Source: Actinomycetes bacterium
GTDB lineage: Bacteria > Actinomycetota > Actinomycetes > Streptosporangiales > Streptosporangiaceae
Direction of reading: 5' to 3'
DNA: 64,000 bases
Assembly (NCBI GenBank): GCA_021793235.1
Contig: JAJYTD010000001.1
Coordinates: forward strand, 124,001 to 188,000
Position 1 is the first letter of the stretch. The number at the start of each line of letters is the position of its first letter. Both the position numbers and the translations under genes were made by a program. Below are positions 1 to 8,564 of this stretch, in pieces. The notes beneath the pieces are model-generated. The model was not told the origin of the DNA, made no database searches, and worked only from the letters and a program-made list of their open reading frames with translations.

Positions 1-71
1 GCCGCCGATGAATGAGGGTTCATCGCCCGACTGCGCTTTCCTGACCGAATCGAATGAGAATGTGGACGGAT

Positions 72-497
72 ATGGACAACCGCTTGAGTGAGAGCGCTGA
101 GAACTTCACCTGGCTCATCTCCAACTTCGTCTCCGAAGTATCCGGTGTCGAGCACGCGGTGGTCGTCTCCTCTGACGGGTTGCTGCTCGCCGCCTCGCGT
201 GACTTCCCCGAGCAGTACGCTGAGCAGCTGTCGGCGATCGCCAGCGGCCTGCAGAGCTTGGCGGACGGTACGGCGCGGATGTTCGGCAAGGGAAACTCCG
301 AGCAGCTGATCCTGCGCATGCAGCACGGTTACCTCTTCGTCATGTCCATCAGCGACGGGTCTTCGCTGGCCGTGCTGACCTCGGGCGACGCCGACATGAA
401 GATCGTCGCTTACAAGATGACACTGCTGGTGGAGAGCGCGGGCCATGCGCTGACACCTCAACTTCGCTCCCAACTGCGCGAGGTCATGGAGCCGTGA
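72..497 (+). CDS. cvnB: Roadblock/LC7-domain protein, conservon component B
   Basis: A small cytoplasmic roadblock/LC7 protein of about 141 residues. In conservons, CvnB-type proteins associate with a membrane histidine-kinase-like CvnA, a DUF742 CvnC and a GTPase CvnD, forming a G-protein-like signalling complex at the membrane. The N-terminal half has the typical pattern (a Trp-Leu-Ile segment, then a Val-rich strand ending in SDGLLLAAS), as expected for a GTPase-regulating fold. It is followed in order by cvnC and cvnD, which makes the call firm. The kinase-like cvnA should lie just left of the window and is not seen. The start at 72 is preceded by GGACGG; an ATG at 54 in the same frame would add six residues. 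Confidence 0.9.
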   Translation: MDNRLSESAENFTWLISNFVSEVSGVEHAVVVSSDGLLLAASRDFPEQYAEQLSAIASGLQSLADGTARMFGKGNSEQLILRMQHGYLFVMSISDGSSLAVLTSGDADMKIVAYKMTLLVESAGHALTPQLRSQLREVMEP

Positions 498-561
498 CCG
501 TGCAACCGACTGCTGACGGAAGTCGAAGTACTCCCCGCAGGACGAAAGGGGTGCCACCGCA

Positions 562-921
562 ATGAGCATTCGCAGGAGAAGGGGCGCGCGGATCCGCCCC
601 TACACCTTCACCGGTGGCCGGACGCGTTCGCGCCACCCCCTGATGGTGCAGACACTGGTTTCAGTCGCAGACGCCAACGCTTCGGCTCCGCCCAACCTGC
701 TACCGGAGTCGCAGAGCATCTATGAGTTGTGCAGGGAAGCCCGCTCGGTCGCCGAGATCTCCGCAGAGCTGAAGATCCCCATGGGCGTGACCCAGGTCCT
801 CCTGAGCGACCTGGCCGACCAGGGCTTCGTCTACATCCATCCGACCATCACGGGCCACAGTCCGTCGGAGAATCAAGTTCTGGAGAGGGCGCTGCGTGGA
901 CTCGAACGTCTCTTCCAATAG
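562..921 (+). CDS. cvnC: DUF742 protein, conservon component C
   Basis: A 119-residue DUF742 protein. The N-terminus has the family signature RPYTFTGGRTR, and the C-terminal part is a winged-helix-like segment (ICELCREARSVAEIS-type pattern, then a PMGVTQVLLSDLADQG-like helix), suggesting a DNA- or protein-binding helix-turn-helix. In conservons CvnC sits between CvnB and the GTPase CvnD. Its 3' end overlaps the cvnD start by 26 bases, so the two are translationally coupled. An AAAGGGG ribosome-binding site lies upstream of the ATG. The exact biochemical role of DUF742 proteins is not settled. Confidence 0.9.
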   Translation: MSIRRRRGARIRPYTFTGGRTRSRHPLMVQTLVSVADANASAPPNLLPESQSIYELCREARSVAEISAELKIPMGVTQVLLSDLADQGFVYIHPTITGHSPSENQVLERALRGLERLFQ

Positions 922-1501
922 CACAGGTCACGGGTCGCTGGTTTCCACCAAGATCGTCATCGCCGGTGGATTCGGTGCGGGAAAGACCACTCTGGTCGGC
1001 TCGGTCTCGGAGATCCCCCCGGTTTCCACCGAGGCCGTCATGACCGAAGCCAGCATGGACCATGACGACACATCGGCCACGCCGGGCAAGATAACCACCA
1101 CCGTGGCCATGGACTTCGGGCGCCTCACGCTTGAACGCGAACTGATCATGTACATGTTCGGCACGCCCGGCCAGGCACGCTTCTGGTTCATGTGGGACGA
1201 CATCGTCCGCGGTGCGGTCGGCGCCGTCATCGTGGTCGACAGCCGCCGGCTGGCCGACTGCTTCGACGCGATCGATTACTTCGAGAAGAACCAGAGCATT
1301 CCCTATATCGTGGCGCTGAACAAGTTCGACGGTGAACTCGACTACACGGTCGAGGAGATTCGGGAGGCGCTGGAGATCGCACCGGACATCCCGATCATCG
1401 ACTTCGATGCCAGGGACCGCAGATCCGCGGGCGGCGTGCTCAAGCGCCTGCTGGAGTACACCCTGTCGCGTCGGCCCAGCCAGCCCGAACTCGTCGGCTG
1501 A
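896..1501 (+). CDS. cvnD: Small GTPase, conservon component D
   Basis: A 201-residue ATP/GTP-binding protein of the CvnD family. The P-loop GGFGAGKTT is at about residues 23-31, followed by a switch-like DFG segment and the G3-like FGTPGQ motif near residue 90, and the G4 motif NKFD near residue 141. It is expected to hydrolyse GTP and to be regulated by the roadblock protein. The GTG start lies inside the end of cvnC. A strong hairpin directly downstream ends the operon, so no conservon cytochrome P450 or extra gene follows here. Confidence 0.93.
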   Translation: MDSNVSSNSTGHGSLVSTKIVIAGGFGAGKTTLVGSVSEIPPVSTEAVMTEASMDHDDTSATPGKITTTVAMDFGRLTLERELIMYMFGTPGQARFWFMWDDIVRGAVGAVIVVDSRRLADCFDAIDYFEKNQSIPYIVALNKFDGELDYTVEEIREALEIAPDIPIIDFDARDRRSAGGVLKRLLEYTLSRRPSQPELVG

Positions 1502-1536
1502 GCGGGAAGATCGGCGAAGGGCCGCAGGACAGCAGG

Positions 1537-1570
1537 AATGGGGGTCTACGCGACCGCGTGGACCCCCATT
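1537..1570 (+). terminator. Hairpin terminator of the conservon
   Basis: A 16-bp stem (1537-1552 pairing with 1555-1570, with one G-U pair) and a minimal loop lie 36 bases after the cvnD stop. There is no clear T tract. The hairpin contains the first in-frame ATG of the next open frame (1538), which argues against that ATG being the lactonase start. Confidence 0.75.
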
Positions 1571-1615
1571 CGCATGGGGCGGATCAACAAGCGAAGCGAC
1601 GGATGGGCGGATGCA

Positions 1616-2674
1616 ATGGCAGCACAGATACTGTGGATCGGCACCTACACCCCGGGGTCCGACCCAACCGGGTCGGGGACGGGAATCCACCGGGTGGAGT
1701 TCGATACGGTGACGGGGAGGCTGTCCGGCGGTGCGCCGCTGGCGGCCACTCCCGGACCGTCGTTTCTGGCGGCCCACCCGGACGGGCGGTCGCTCTACGC
1801 CGTCAACGAGAAGGAGAAGGGCACCGTTACCGGCTTCGCCGTCGGCGCTGACGGCACGCTGACGGAGCGCGGCTCCGCCCCGACGGGCGGCACTTCACCG
1901 TGTCATCTCGCTGTGCATCCGCGTGGCCGCCATGTCATCGCAACCAATTACGCCGACGGCGTCGTCAGCGTGCACCCGATCACAGACGACGGCGCCCCGG
2001 GAGAACCGGTGCGGCTGCTTGCGCATACCGGCAGCGGACCGGACACCGTGCGCCAGGAGGGGCCGCACGCCCACACCGTAGGTATGGCACCGGATGGACG
2101 GCACCTCCTGGTCGCCGACCTGGGTACCGACGAGGTGCGGTGCTATGCCTTCGATCCCGATGCCGACGACCCGGTGGCGGGGGAGTCCATCGCCGCCCGC
2201 TTGACACCCGGCACCGGGCCCCGGCACATGGCCGTGCACCCGAACGGCCACATCTATGTCGCTGGTGAACTCGACTCCCGGATCCACGTGCTGCGCTGGG
2301 ATCGGGACACAGCGACTACGGTACCGGTGGCTGATGTCCCCGCGACCGGGGTCGCCGGAGTGCGCAGCTACCCGGCCGAGATCGTGCTGTCCCGCGACGG
2401 CGAGCGGCTGTATGTGTCCAACCGGGGAGCCGACACCATCGCGTCGTTCGAGGTCACCGAGGGCGGATCCGGTCTGCGTCACCTGGCGGACACAGCTACG
2501 GGCGGGTCGTGGCCGCGGCACTTCGCGCTGCTGGAGGGGCATATCGTGGTGGCGAACCAGTACTCCGGCGGCCTTGCGGCCCTGTGTCTGGACCCCAGCA
2601 CGGGGATCCCCACCGACACCGGCCACCGTCTCGCCCTGCCCGACCCGGTCTGCGTCCTGCCCGCTGCCGGCTGA
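1616..2674 (+). CDS. Lactonase family protein (6-phosphogluconolactonase-like, seven-bladed beta-propeller)
   Basis: A protein of about 352 residues of the YbhE/Pgl-type lactonase family, which folds as a seven-bladed propeller. It opens with the typical first blade (IGTYTPG) and contains repeated blade patterns such as GPSFLAAHPDGRSLYAVNE, HLAVHPRG, GPRHMAVHPNG and WPRHFALLEG. The family includes 6-phosphogluconolactonase of the pentose phosphate pathway, but many members are of unknown substrate. The ATG at 1616 is chosen because it follows a purine-rich GGATGGGCGG and begins exactly at the first blade; the upstream ATG at 1538 lies inside the terminator hairpin. No signal peptide is seen, so it is probably cytoplasmic. 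Confidence 0.88.
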   Translation: MAAQILWIGTYTPGSDPTGSGTGIHRVEFDTVTGRLSGGAPLAATPGPSFLAAHPDGRSLYAVNEKEKGTVTGFAVGADGTLTERGSAPTGGTSPCHLAVHPRGRHVIATNYADGVVSVHPITDDGAPGEPVRLLAHTGSGPDTVRQEGPHAHTVGMAPDGRHLLVADLGTDEVRCYAFDPDADDPVAGESIAARLTPGTGPRHMAVHPNGHIYVAGELDSRIHVLRWDRDTATTVPVADVPATGVAGVRSYPAEIVLSRDGERLYVSNRGADTIASFEVTEGGSGLRHLADTATGGSWPRHFALLEGHIVVANQYSGGLAALCLDPSTGIPTDTGHRLALPDPVCVLPAAG

Positions 2675-2820
2675 CCCACTCTTCGGACCAGGCCGTACGG
2701 ATTCCAACAAGAAGCAGGCAAAAATCCTGTCGCGCTCCGCACATTGGGCGGAAGGGGGTTTATCCGACAATGGAGGGCGCCCCCCTCGGTCCGAAAAGAG
2801 CGGAAAAGACAGGGAGACCC

Positions 2821-3432
2821 ATGCCCGGCATTCCCACACCCCGTGTCCGCCATCGAGGACTCACCGTCCGTGACATCGCCCTCATCGGAATGTTCGCCGC
2901 GCTTCTCGCCGTTTTGAGCATGCCCTTCGCGATCCCGGTCGGCCCAGTGCCCATCACACTGCAGACCCTGGGCGTCATGCTTGCGCCGAGCATCCTCGGG
3001 GCCAAGCGCGGAACGCTCGCGGTCCTCACCTTCCTGGCGCTCACCCTGGCCGGACTGCCGCTGCTGCCCGGCGGACGCGGCGGTGTGATGCCGTTCCTCG
3101 GCCCCACGGGCGGGTATCTCCTGGGCTGGGTCGTCGGCGCTCTGGCCATCGGACTGCTCACCCGGTTCATGCTGCCGCGCTACCGCTTCTGGATCGGTTT
3201 CGGGAGCAACGTCCTCGGCGGCGTGGTCGTGATCTACCTCATCGGTGTGCCGTGGAGCGCCATCGCGCTCGGCGACGGAATGCTCGCCACCATCATGAGC
3301 ACATTCGCGTTCCTTCCGGGTGATCTCATAAAAGCTGCGCTGGCCGCCGCGATCGCCGCCGCCGTCCACCGCGCCTATCCGATACCGCCCGCTGGGCGGC
3401 CCGTCGCCGCGAATGCTGCGGACAGCGCATAG
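2821..3432 (+). CDS. bioY: Biotin ECF transporter substrate-binding subunit BioY
   Basis: A 203-residue integral membrane protein with about six hydrophobic segments. The first helix runs into the BioY motif around GPVPITLQTLGVM, followed by the conserved G-KRG--A segment and a GGRGG-type loop with the family GPTGGYL-GW motif. BioY binds biotin and forms the S-component of the energy-coupling factor transporter. bioM and bioN follow, so the full three-part transporter is present. The ATG is preceded by GGGAG at good spacing. Longer upstream reading would run into non-homologous sequence. Confidence 0.95.
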   Translation: MPGIPTPRVRHRGLTVRDIALIGMFAALLAVLSMPFAIPVGPVPITLQTLGVMLAPSILGAKRGTLAVLTFLALTLAGLPLLPGGRGGVMPFLGPTGGYLLGWVVGALAIGLLTRFMLPRYRFWIGFGSNVLGGVVVIYLIGVPWSAIALGDGMLATIMSTFAFLPGDLIKAALAAAIAAAVHRAYPIPPAGRPVAANAADSA

Positions 3433-3473
3433 GCTTTGCCAATATCCGCACTGAACAGGGGCGATCCCACCTC

Positions 3474-4181
3474 ATGCTGCGACTGGAGAACGTTACCCAC
3501 GCCTATGACGGGCGCCTGGTGCTGCGCGATATCTCTCTGGAGCTCGGTGAGCACCGGATCGGACTGATCGGTGCCAACGGATCTGGAAAGTCGACGCTTG
3601 CCCGGACACTGAACGGATTGATCGTGCCCGATTCCGGCAGAGTCCTTCTCGATGGGCTGGACACGCGCACGCATGCCCGGGAGATTCGGCGCCGGGTCGG
3701 GTTCGTCTTCTCCGACGCGGCAGCCCAGATCGTCATGCCGACGGTCGCTGAGGACGTGGAGGTCGGCTTGCGCGGCCGCGGGCCGACCCGGGAAGAGATC
3801 GACGAGCGCGTCCGGTGCGTTCTGGAGCGCCACGGCCTGGCCGGGCACCGCGACCATCCGGCGCATCTGCTCTCTGGGGGGCAGAAGCAGATGCTGGCTC
3901 TGGCCTCCGTACTGGTCACCGAGCCGGAGATCCTGGTGTGCGACGAGCCCACGACTCTGCTCGACCTGCGCAATATCAAGGTGATCGAGCAGACCCTGCG
4001 CGGGCTTGCCCAACAGGTCATCCTGCTCACCCACCACCTGGACACGCTTGCCGGATTCGACCGGGTGCTCGTCATGGACGCGGGGAGTATCGTTTTCGAC
4101 GGCGCTCCCGATGCGGCCGTGGCGTACTACACCGAACTCATGGCCCTGTCGGCGCCTACCGAAGGCGAACACCAGTCGTGA
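3474..4181 (+). CDS. bioM: Biotin ECF transporter ATPase BioM
   Basis: A 235-residue ABC ATPase with Walker A GANGSGKST near residue 35, a Q loop, the signature LSGGQKQ near residue 136, and Walker B LVCDEPT. It powers the biotin uptake complex with BioY and BioN. It overlaps bioN by four bases (GTGA), indicating tight translational coupling. Size and motif spacing are normal for the EcfA/BioM group. Confidence 0.95.
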   Translation: MLRLENVTHAYDGRLVLRDISLELGEHRIGLIGANGSGKSTLARTLNGLIVPDSGRVLLDGLDTRTHAREIRRRVGFVFSDAAAQIVMPTVAEDVEVGLRGRGPTREEIDERVRCVLERHGLAGHRDHPAHLLSGGQKQMLALASVLVTEPEILVCDEPTTLLDLRNIKVIEQTLRGLAQQVILLTHHLDTLAGFDRVLVMDAGSIVFDGAPDAAVAYYTELMALSAPTEGEHQS

Positions 4182-4777
4182 GCATGCTCGGTCTCTACGT
4201 CCCCGGGGACTCGGTACTGCACCGCCTACCGGTGGGAGCGAAACTGCTCGTCCTGCTGTCGGCGGTGACGGCGGTGGTCGCCTTCGCAGACCTGTGGTCC
4301 GCCCTCGGTGCCGCGCTCGCGGCGCTCCTGCTCTACCCCCTGTGCGGGTTCACTTTCCGCCATGTGTGGCGTGTACTGCGTCCTTTGCTGCCGTTTCTCG
4401 CGGTCATCGCGCTGTTCCAAGCGCTGGTCGGGGATGGGGCGACCGCGGTGCGCGTGTGCGCCCAGCTTGCCATGGCGGTGCTGCTGTCCGGGCTCGTCAC
4501 GCTCTCCACCCGGGTCAGCGAGATGCTCGGCCTCTTCGAGCGCCTGGCCCGCCCGCTCCGGTATGCCGGTGTGCGCCCGGATCGCGTGGCACTGGTACTG
4601 GCTCTCACCATCCGTTGCCTCCCCCTAGCCGCCTCCGCCTGGCAGGCCTCCCGCGAGGCCTACGTCGCCCGAGGGCTCCGCGGCCGCCCGCACCTCATGG
4701 TGGTGCCGGTGATCATCGGCCTGATCCGGTCCGCGGAGGCCATGGGCGAGGCACTGGCCGCCCGGGGAATCGACTGA
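4178..4777 (+). CDS. bioN: Biotin ECF transporter transmembrane subunit BioN
   Basis: A 199-residue EcfT-type membrane protein, with several hydrophobic helices and the C-terminal coupling segment containing the Ala-Arg-Gly signature (AYVARGLRGRP), which contacts the ATPase. A second ARG occurs at the extreme C-terminus (AARGID). It links BioY with BioM. The GTG at 4178 overlaps the bioM stop; an ATG two codons later is the alternative start. Confidence 0.93.
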   Translation: MSMLGLYVPGDSVLHRLPVGAKLLVLLSAVTAVVAFADLWSALGAALAALLLYPLCGFTFRHVWRVLRPLLPFLAVIALFQALVGDGATAVRVCAQLAMAVLLSGLVTLSTRVSEMLGLFERLARPLRYAGVRPDRVALVLALTIRCLPLAASAWQASREAYVARGLRGRPHLMVVPVIIGLIRSAEAMGEALAARGID

Positions 4778-4990
4778 CACTCATCAGAGCGTCCCGCCGT
4801 GCCGGCCTGTTCGTGACTCGCCCGGATCAAAGCTCTGATTCCTTTACGCGGCATCTGCCGGGTAAAAGAGCATTCATATGTTCGGCATGGGTTCGATAGG
4901 AAGCGCGTTGATCTGCTGTTAAGGTACGGCGTACCGCCAGAGTGGTCCGTGGTCTCGTCTTCGGATTCCTTGATGCATGAGGGTGATGGC

Positions 4991-6016
4991 GTGCCGAATC
5001 GCGTGAACGGGCACCGGGGGGCGGGGCGAACACGGATTCCAGGCGCGAGCTTTCTTAGCGGGGCGCGTCGGCGGTCGATCGGCGCGGCGGCGATTCTCGC
5101 GGTGGTGTCCTTACTCACCCCTGCTGCCGTGGCTGTGGACCTCGAATACCGGACCGCGGTGCCTGCGCAGACCGCCGATGCGGTTTCGGCTGAGCAGCGG
5201 CCGACCTTCCTGCACGGGCTGACCGATCCCGGCCGCCCCGTTCTGCAGCCCCGGGACCACGCACGCATCACCGCCGCCCTCGACGCACACCTGGCAGATC
5301 ACGATGGCAGACTGGCCATCTCGGTCCATGAGGTGCGCACCGGTACCACCTATGCCTACGGTTCCGAAGAGCCCTTCACCGCGGCCAGCGTGGTGAAGCT
5401 GGACCTCCTGCTCGTGCTCATGCTCCACGCCCAGGATGAGAAGCGGGAACTGACAGCGGGAGAACGCGACCTCGCCGAAAAGATGATCCAGGTCAGTGAC
5501 AACGACACCGCGGACGCAATCCACGCGCGTATCGGGTTCGCCACCGGCCTGGCCGAGGGGATCCGGCGCCTCGGACTGCTGCGGACAGTACCGGACAAGG
5601 GAGGGTCCTGGGGCGCGACCACCACCACGGCCTCCGACCGGATACGCCTGCTGCGCACGGTCTTCAGCGATCCCAGCCCGCTCTCCGAGGAGAACCGCGC
5701 CTACGTGCGCGAACTCCTCACCGGTGTCGCCCCCGACCAGGCGTGGGGAGTCTCGGCGGCCGCGCAGGAAGGCGACATCACCGCCCTGAAGAACGGGTGG
5801 GTTCCCCGCGAGGCGGACGCGAACCGCTGGACCATCAACAGCGTCGGCCACGTCAAGGGCGCGCACCGCGAGTACCTGATCGCCGTGCTCTCCGACCGCC
5901 ACCCTGACTACGGCACCGGTATCGCCTGCGTCGAGCACGCCGTCACCGAGGTGGCCGGTGCCATCGACACCGCTATCAGGGCGACCGGGACAGAGGCGAT
6001 CCGGGGCGTGAGGTGA
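4991..6016 (+). CDS. Secreted serine hydrolase, class A beta-lactamase-like
   Basis: A protein of about 341 residues with an N-terminal signal sequence (basic region, then a hydrophobic AAAILAVVSLL core and an Ala-rich cleavage region). The penicillin-interacting serine hydrolase motifs are present: SVVK (S about 133), SDN (about 169-171) and a KNG in place of KTG before the last strands. This fits the beta-lactamase-related family found in actinomycetes; whether it hydrolyses beta-lactams or acts on cell wall is not shown. The GTG at 4991 has a GAGGG site seven bases upstream and is preferred over ATG 4973 and GTG 4949, both in frame. Confidence 0.85.
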   Translation: MPNRVNGHRGAGRTRIPGASFLSGARRRSIGAAAILAVVSLLTPAAVAVDLEYRTAVPAQTADAVSAEQRPTFLHGLTDPGRPVLQPRDHARITAALDAHLADHDGRLAISVHEVRTGTTYAYGSEEPFTAASVVKLDLLLVLMLHAQDEKRELTAGERDLAEKMIQVSDNDTADAIHARIGFATGLAEGIRRLGLLRTVPDKGGSWGATTTTASDRIRLLRTVFSDPSPLSEENRAYVRELLTGVAPDQAWGVSAAAQEGDITALKNGWVPREADANRWTINSVGHVKGAHREYLIAVLSDRHPDYGTGIACVEHAVTEVAGAIDTAIRATGTEAIRGVR

Positions 6017-6118
6017 AAGCGGCAAAGCCTGCGAAGCGGCGCGGTAAGGGCATCCGGTAACCCGGTCCGTACGGCCGCAACGGCACGCTGCGGGCCCACG
6101 GAAACGGCCGGGGAAAAG

Positions 6119-6150
6119 GCGGGGGCCGGCCCGTCCTGCCCGGCCCCCGC
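6119..6150. terminator. Bidirectional hairpin between convergent genes
   Basis: A perfect 11-bp GC stem (6119-6129 and 6140-6150) with a 10-base loop lies between the serine hydrolase and the convergent acyl-CoA dehydrogenase gene. Confidence 0.7.
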
Positions 6151-6221
6151 CCGGTGCGGCGGAATCCCGCCTGTTCGGCCTCGGCGCTGAATCGGTCCGC
6201 CTCGGCCGTCCTCGCCGTGCC

Positions 6222-7334
6222 TTACTGCACAGGGAGGTCCACCAGCCGGGCCAGGGCACGCCGGTGGCGATCGGCGGTACCCAGAGCGATCGCGTCGCTC
6301 TTGGCCCGCTTCAAGTAGAGATGGGCCGGGTGTTCCCAGGTAAAGCCGATTCCGCCGTGCAGCTGCACCGCTTCCTCGGTTGCTTTCACCGCCGCCCCTG
6401 AAACGAAGGCCTGGGCCAGGGAAGCGTTCAACTCCGCATCCTCATGACCGAGAGCAACAGACCCCGCGGCGTTGCGGACCAAGGCGCGCGCCTGCGACAC
6501 CACCACCCACAGGTCGGCCAACCGGTGTTTAAGGGCTTGGAAGGCCCCCACCGGACGGCCGAACTGGTTGCGCGTCTTCAGGTACTCGACCGTTGTCTCC
6601 AGCGCCCATTCCGCCACGCCCAACTGCTCTGCGGAGAGCAGCGTCGCACCGGCGATCAGAGCAGAACGCAGAGCCTGTTCGGCATCTGCGCCCGAGGCCA
6701 GCAGCCGCGCGGGTGCGGCGGTCAACTCGAGGTCGGCCAGCGGGCGGGTCAGGTCCAGGCTGACCACGGCCGACCGGTCCACGTCGGCCGTGCTCACCAG
6801 GTACAGCTCCGGCCCTTCGGCCCTCACCGCGGGCACCAGGAGCGTGTCGGCGGTGAGGGCGTCCACGACTCCCGTGACCGTGCCCGTCAGTGCGCCCCGG
6901 ACGGCCCGCACCGATGACGGGAACGCCGCATCGGGCGGTGTCGCCAGAGGAATGGCAAGGGCCGCGGTGGTCTCGCCGGCAGCCAGGGAACCGAGCGTCT
7001 CGGCCGCAGTGTCACCGAGGGCGAGCAGTGCCGATGTAGCCAGCACGGCGCTGCCCAGGAACGGCACCGGAGAGACCGCTCTGCCCAGCTCCTCGGCGAC
7101 CACCGACGCCTCTCGAAGGGTCACTCCCGCACCGCCCAGTTCCTCCGGGATCGGCAGACCGGTCACCCCGAGTTCGGCGAGCTCCTTCCACAGCGCGGTG
7201 TCGGTGACCTGATCGGTCTCCACACGTGCCAGCACCGATGCCGCCGGGCTCTTGTCGGCCAGCAGTGCGCGGACGCTCGCGCGCAGGTCGTCCTCGACCT
7301 CGCTGTAGAGCAGATCGACGCCCGTCTCGCTCAC
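6222..7334 (-). CDS. Acyl-CoA dehydrogenase, non-catalytic partner subunit (predicted)
   Basis: A 370-residue acyl-CoA dehydrogenase-fold protein. The C-terminal helix shows the family pattern QLHGGIGFTWEHPAHLYLKR, but the usual Glu-Gly-Thr catalytic region is replaced by DAIALGTADRHR, so no obvious catalytic glutamate remains. Mycobacterial FadE pairs encoded by adjacent genes form alpha2beta2 tetramers in which only one chain is catalytic; the arrangement here matches that. The GTG at 7334 overlaps the stop of the preceding dehydrogenase by four bases. Substrate is unknown; FAD would be expected at the shared interface. Confidence 0.88.
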   Translation of the reverse strand: MSETGVDLLYSEVEDDLRASVRALLADKSPAASVLARVETDQVTDTALWKELAELGVTGLPIPEELGGAGVTLREASVVAEELGRAVSPVPFLGSAVLATSALLALGDTAAETLGSLAAGETTAALAIPLATPPDAAFPSSVRAVRGALTGTVTGVVDALTADTLLVPAVRAEGPELYLVSTADVDRSAVVSLDLTRPLADLELTAAPARLLASGADAEQALRSALIAGATLLSAEQLGVAEWALETTVEYLKTRNQFGRPVGAFQALKHRLADLWVVVSQARALVRNAAGSVALGHEDAELNASLAQAFVSGAAVKATEEAVQLHGGIGFTWEHPAHLYLKRAKSDAIALGTADRHRRALARLVDLPVQ

Positions 7335-8536
7335 CTTGGCAAGTCCTTCCACGCGACGTCCTTGTCCACTCGGATCTCCCCCGGTAGCCCGAGGATGCGC
7401 TCGGCGATGATGTTGCGCAGGATCTCTGAGGTTCCGCCTTCGATGGAGTTGCCCTTGCTGCGCAGATAGTGGAAGCCCGCACTGCGTTCGGTGAACTCCA
7501 CCCCTTGGGGGCGGCGGAACGTCCAGTCGTCGTAGGTCATCCCCTCAGCACCCAGCAGCTCCAGCTCCAGGCCGGAGATCTCCTGGTTGAGCCGGGAGAA
7601 AGAGTACTTCGCCGCCGACCCCTCAGGACCGGGCTGGCCGATGGCGAGCTGCTGGCGCAGCCGCTCCTTGGTCAACCGTGCCGCCTCGGCCTCAACCCAC
7701 AGCCTCATCATGGCGTCGTGCAACCCCGGGGTGCGCAGTTCCGGGCGGCTGCGCCAGATGTGGGCGACGATGCCGATGAGCCCGCCTTCGCGGGGCTCGG
7801 GGTGGCCGCCAATAGAGACGCGCTCGTTCATCAGCGTGGTCTGGGCCACCCGCCACCCCTCACCGATTCCGCCCAGGCGCTGGGAGTCGGGAATGCGTAC
7901 GTCCGTGAGGTAGACCTCATTGAACTCCGCCTCGCCGGTGAGTTGCCGCAGGGGGCGGACGTCGACGCCCGGCGCCCGCATGTCGCAGATGAAATAGGTC
8001 ATCCCCTTGTGCTTGGGGACGTCAGGGTCGGTACGGGTGACCAGGATCGCCCACGTGGCGCGGTGGGCCAGGGATGTCCACACCTTCTGCCCGTTGACCA
8101 CCCAGTCGTCCCCGCCGCGCACGGCGCGGGTGCCCAGAGCAGCGAGATCGGAGCCCGCGCCGGGCTCGCTGAACAACTGGCACCAGATCTCCTCGCCCGT
8201 GTAGAGCGGCTTGAGATAACGCCTGCGCTGCTCGGGAGTACCGAAGGCGAGGATGGTGGGTGCGGCCATACCGAGGCCGATGACCAGTCCTTCGCGTCCG
8301 GTGGGAACGAAGCCGAGGCGCTCGAACTCGTGATCGACGACGCTTTGCAGCGCACGCGGCGCGCCCAGGCCGCCTTCTCCTGCGGGAAAGTGCACCCACG
8401 CCAGTCCGGCGTCGAACCGCGCGGCCAGGAAGTCGGTTTGGTCGGTGGTGGCGGGGTCGTGTGCGGCAACGAAAGCCGCGACTCGTTCCCGTAGTGCGGA
8501 TGCGTCCAGTGACGCCTCAGCGGAAGCCGATGTCAT
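7331..8536 (-). CDS. Acyl-CoA dehydrogenase, catalytic subunit (predicted)
   Basis: A protein of 401 residues with full acyl-CoA dehydrogenase architecture. The FAD/substrate region CQLFSEPGAGSDLA and the NGQKVWTS segment are present in the middle domain. The C-terminal motif SIEGGTSEILRN contains the expected catalytic glutamate. It sits 28 bases after the SDR gene and overlaps the second dehydrogenase by four bases, so the three genes form one unit for oxidation of an acyl-CoA. The ATG at 8536 has a GGAGG site upstream. The exact acyl chain (fatty acid, steroid side chain or other) cannot be told from sequence. Confidence 0.92.
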   Translation of the reverse strand: MTSASAEASLDASALRERVAAFVAAHDPATTDQTDFLAARFDAGLAWVHFPAGEGGLGAPRALQSVVDHEFERLGFVPTGREGLVIGLGMAAPTILAFGTPEQRRRYLKPLYTGEEIWCQLFSEPGAGSDLAALGTRAVRGGDDWVVNGQKVWTSLAHRATWAILVTRTDPDVPKHKGMTYFICDMRAPGVDVRPLRQLTGEAEFNEVYLTDVRIPDSQRLGGIGEGWRVAQTTLMNERVSIGGHPEPREGGLIGIVAHIWRSRPELRTPGLHDAMMRLWVEAEAARLTKERLRQQLAIGQPGPEGSAAKYSFSRLNQEISGLELELLGAEGMTYDDWTFRRPQGVEFTERSAGFHYLRSKGNSIEGGTSEILRNIIAERILGLPGEIRVDKDVAWKDLPR

Positions 8537-8564
8537 GAAACCTCCAGGGGACGCTGTGGTTCGG

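Noticed and set aside
1538-1615. N-terminal extension of the lactonase to ATG 1538
   Set aside because: The ATG lies inside the conservon terminator hairpin, and the encoded residues do not fit the first propeller blade.
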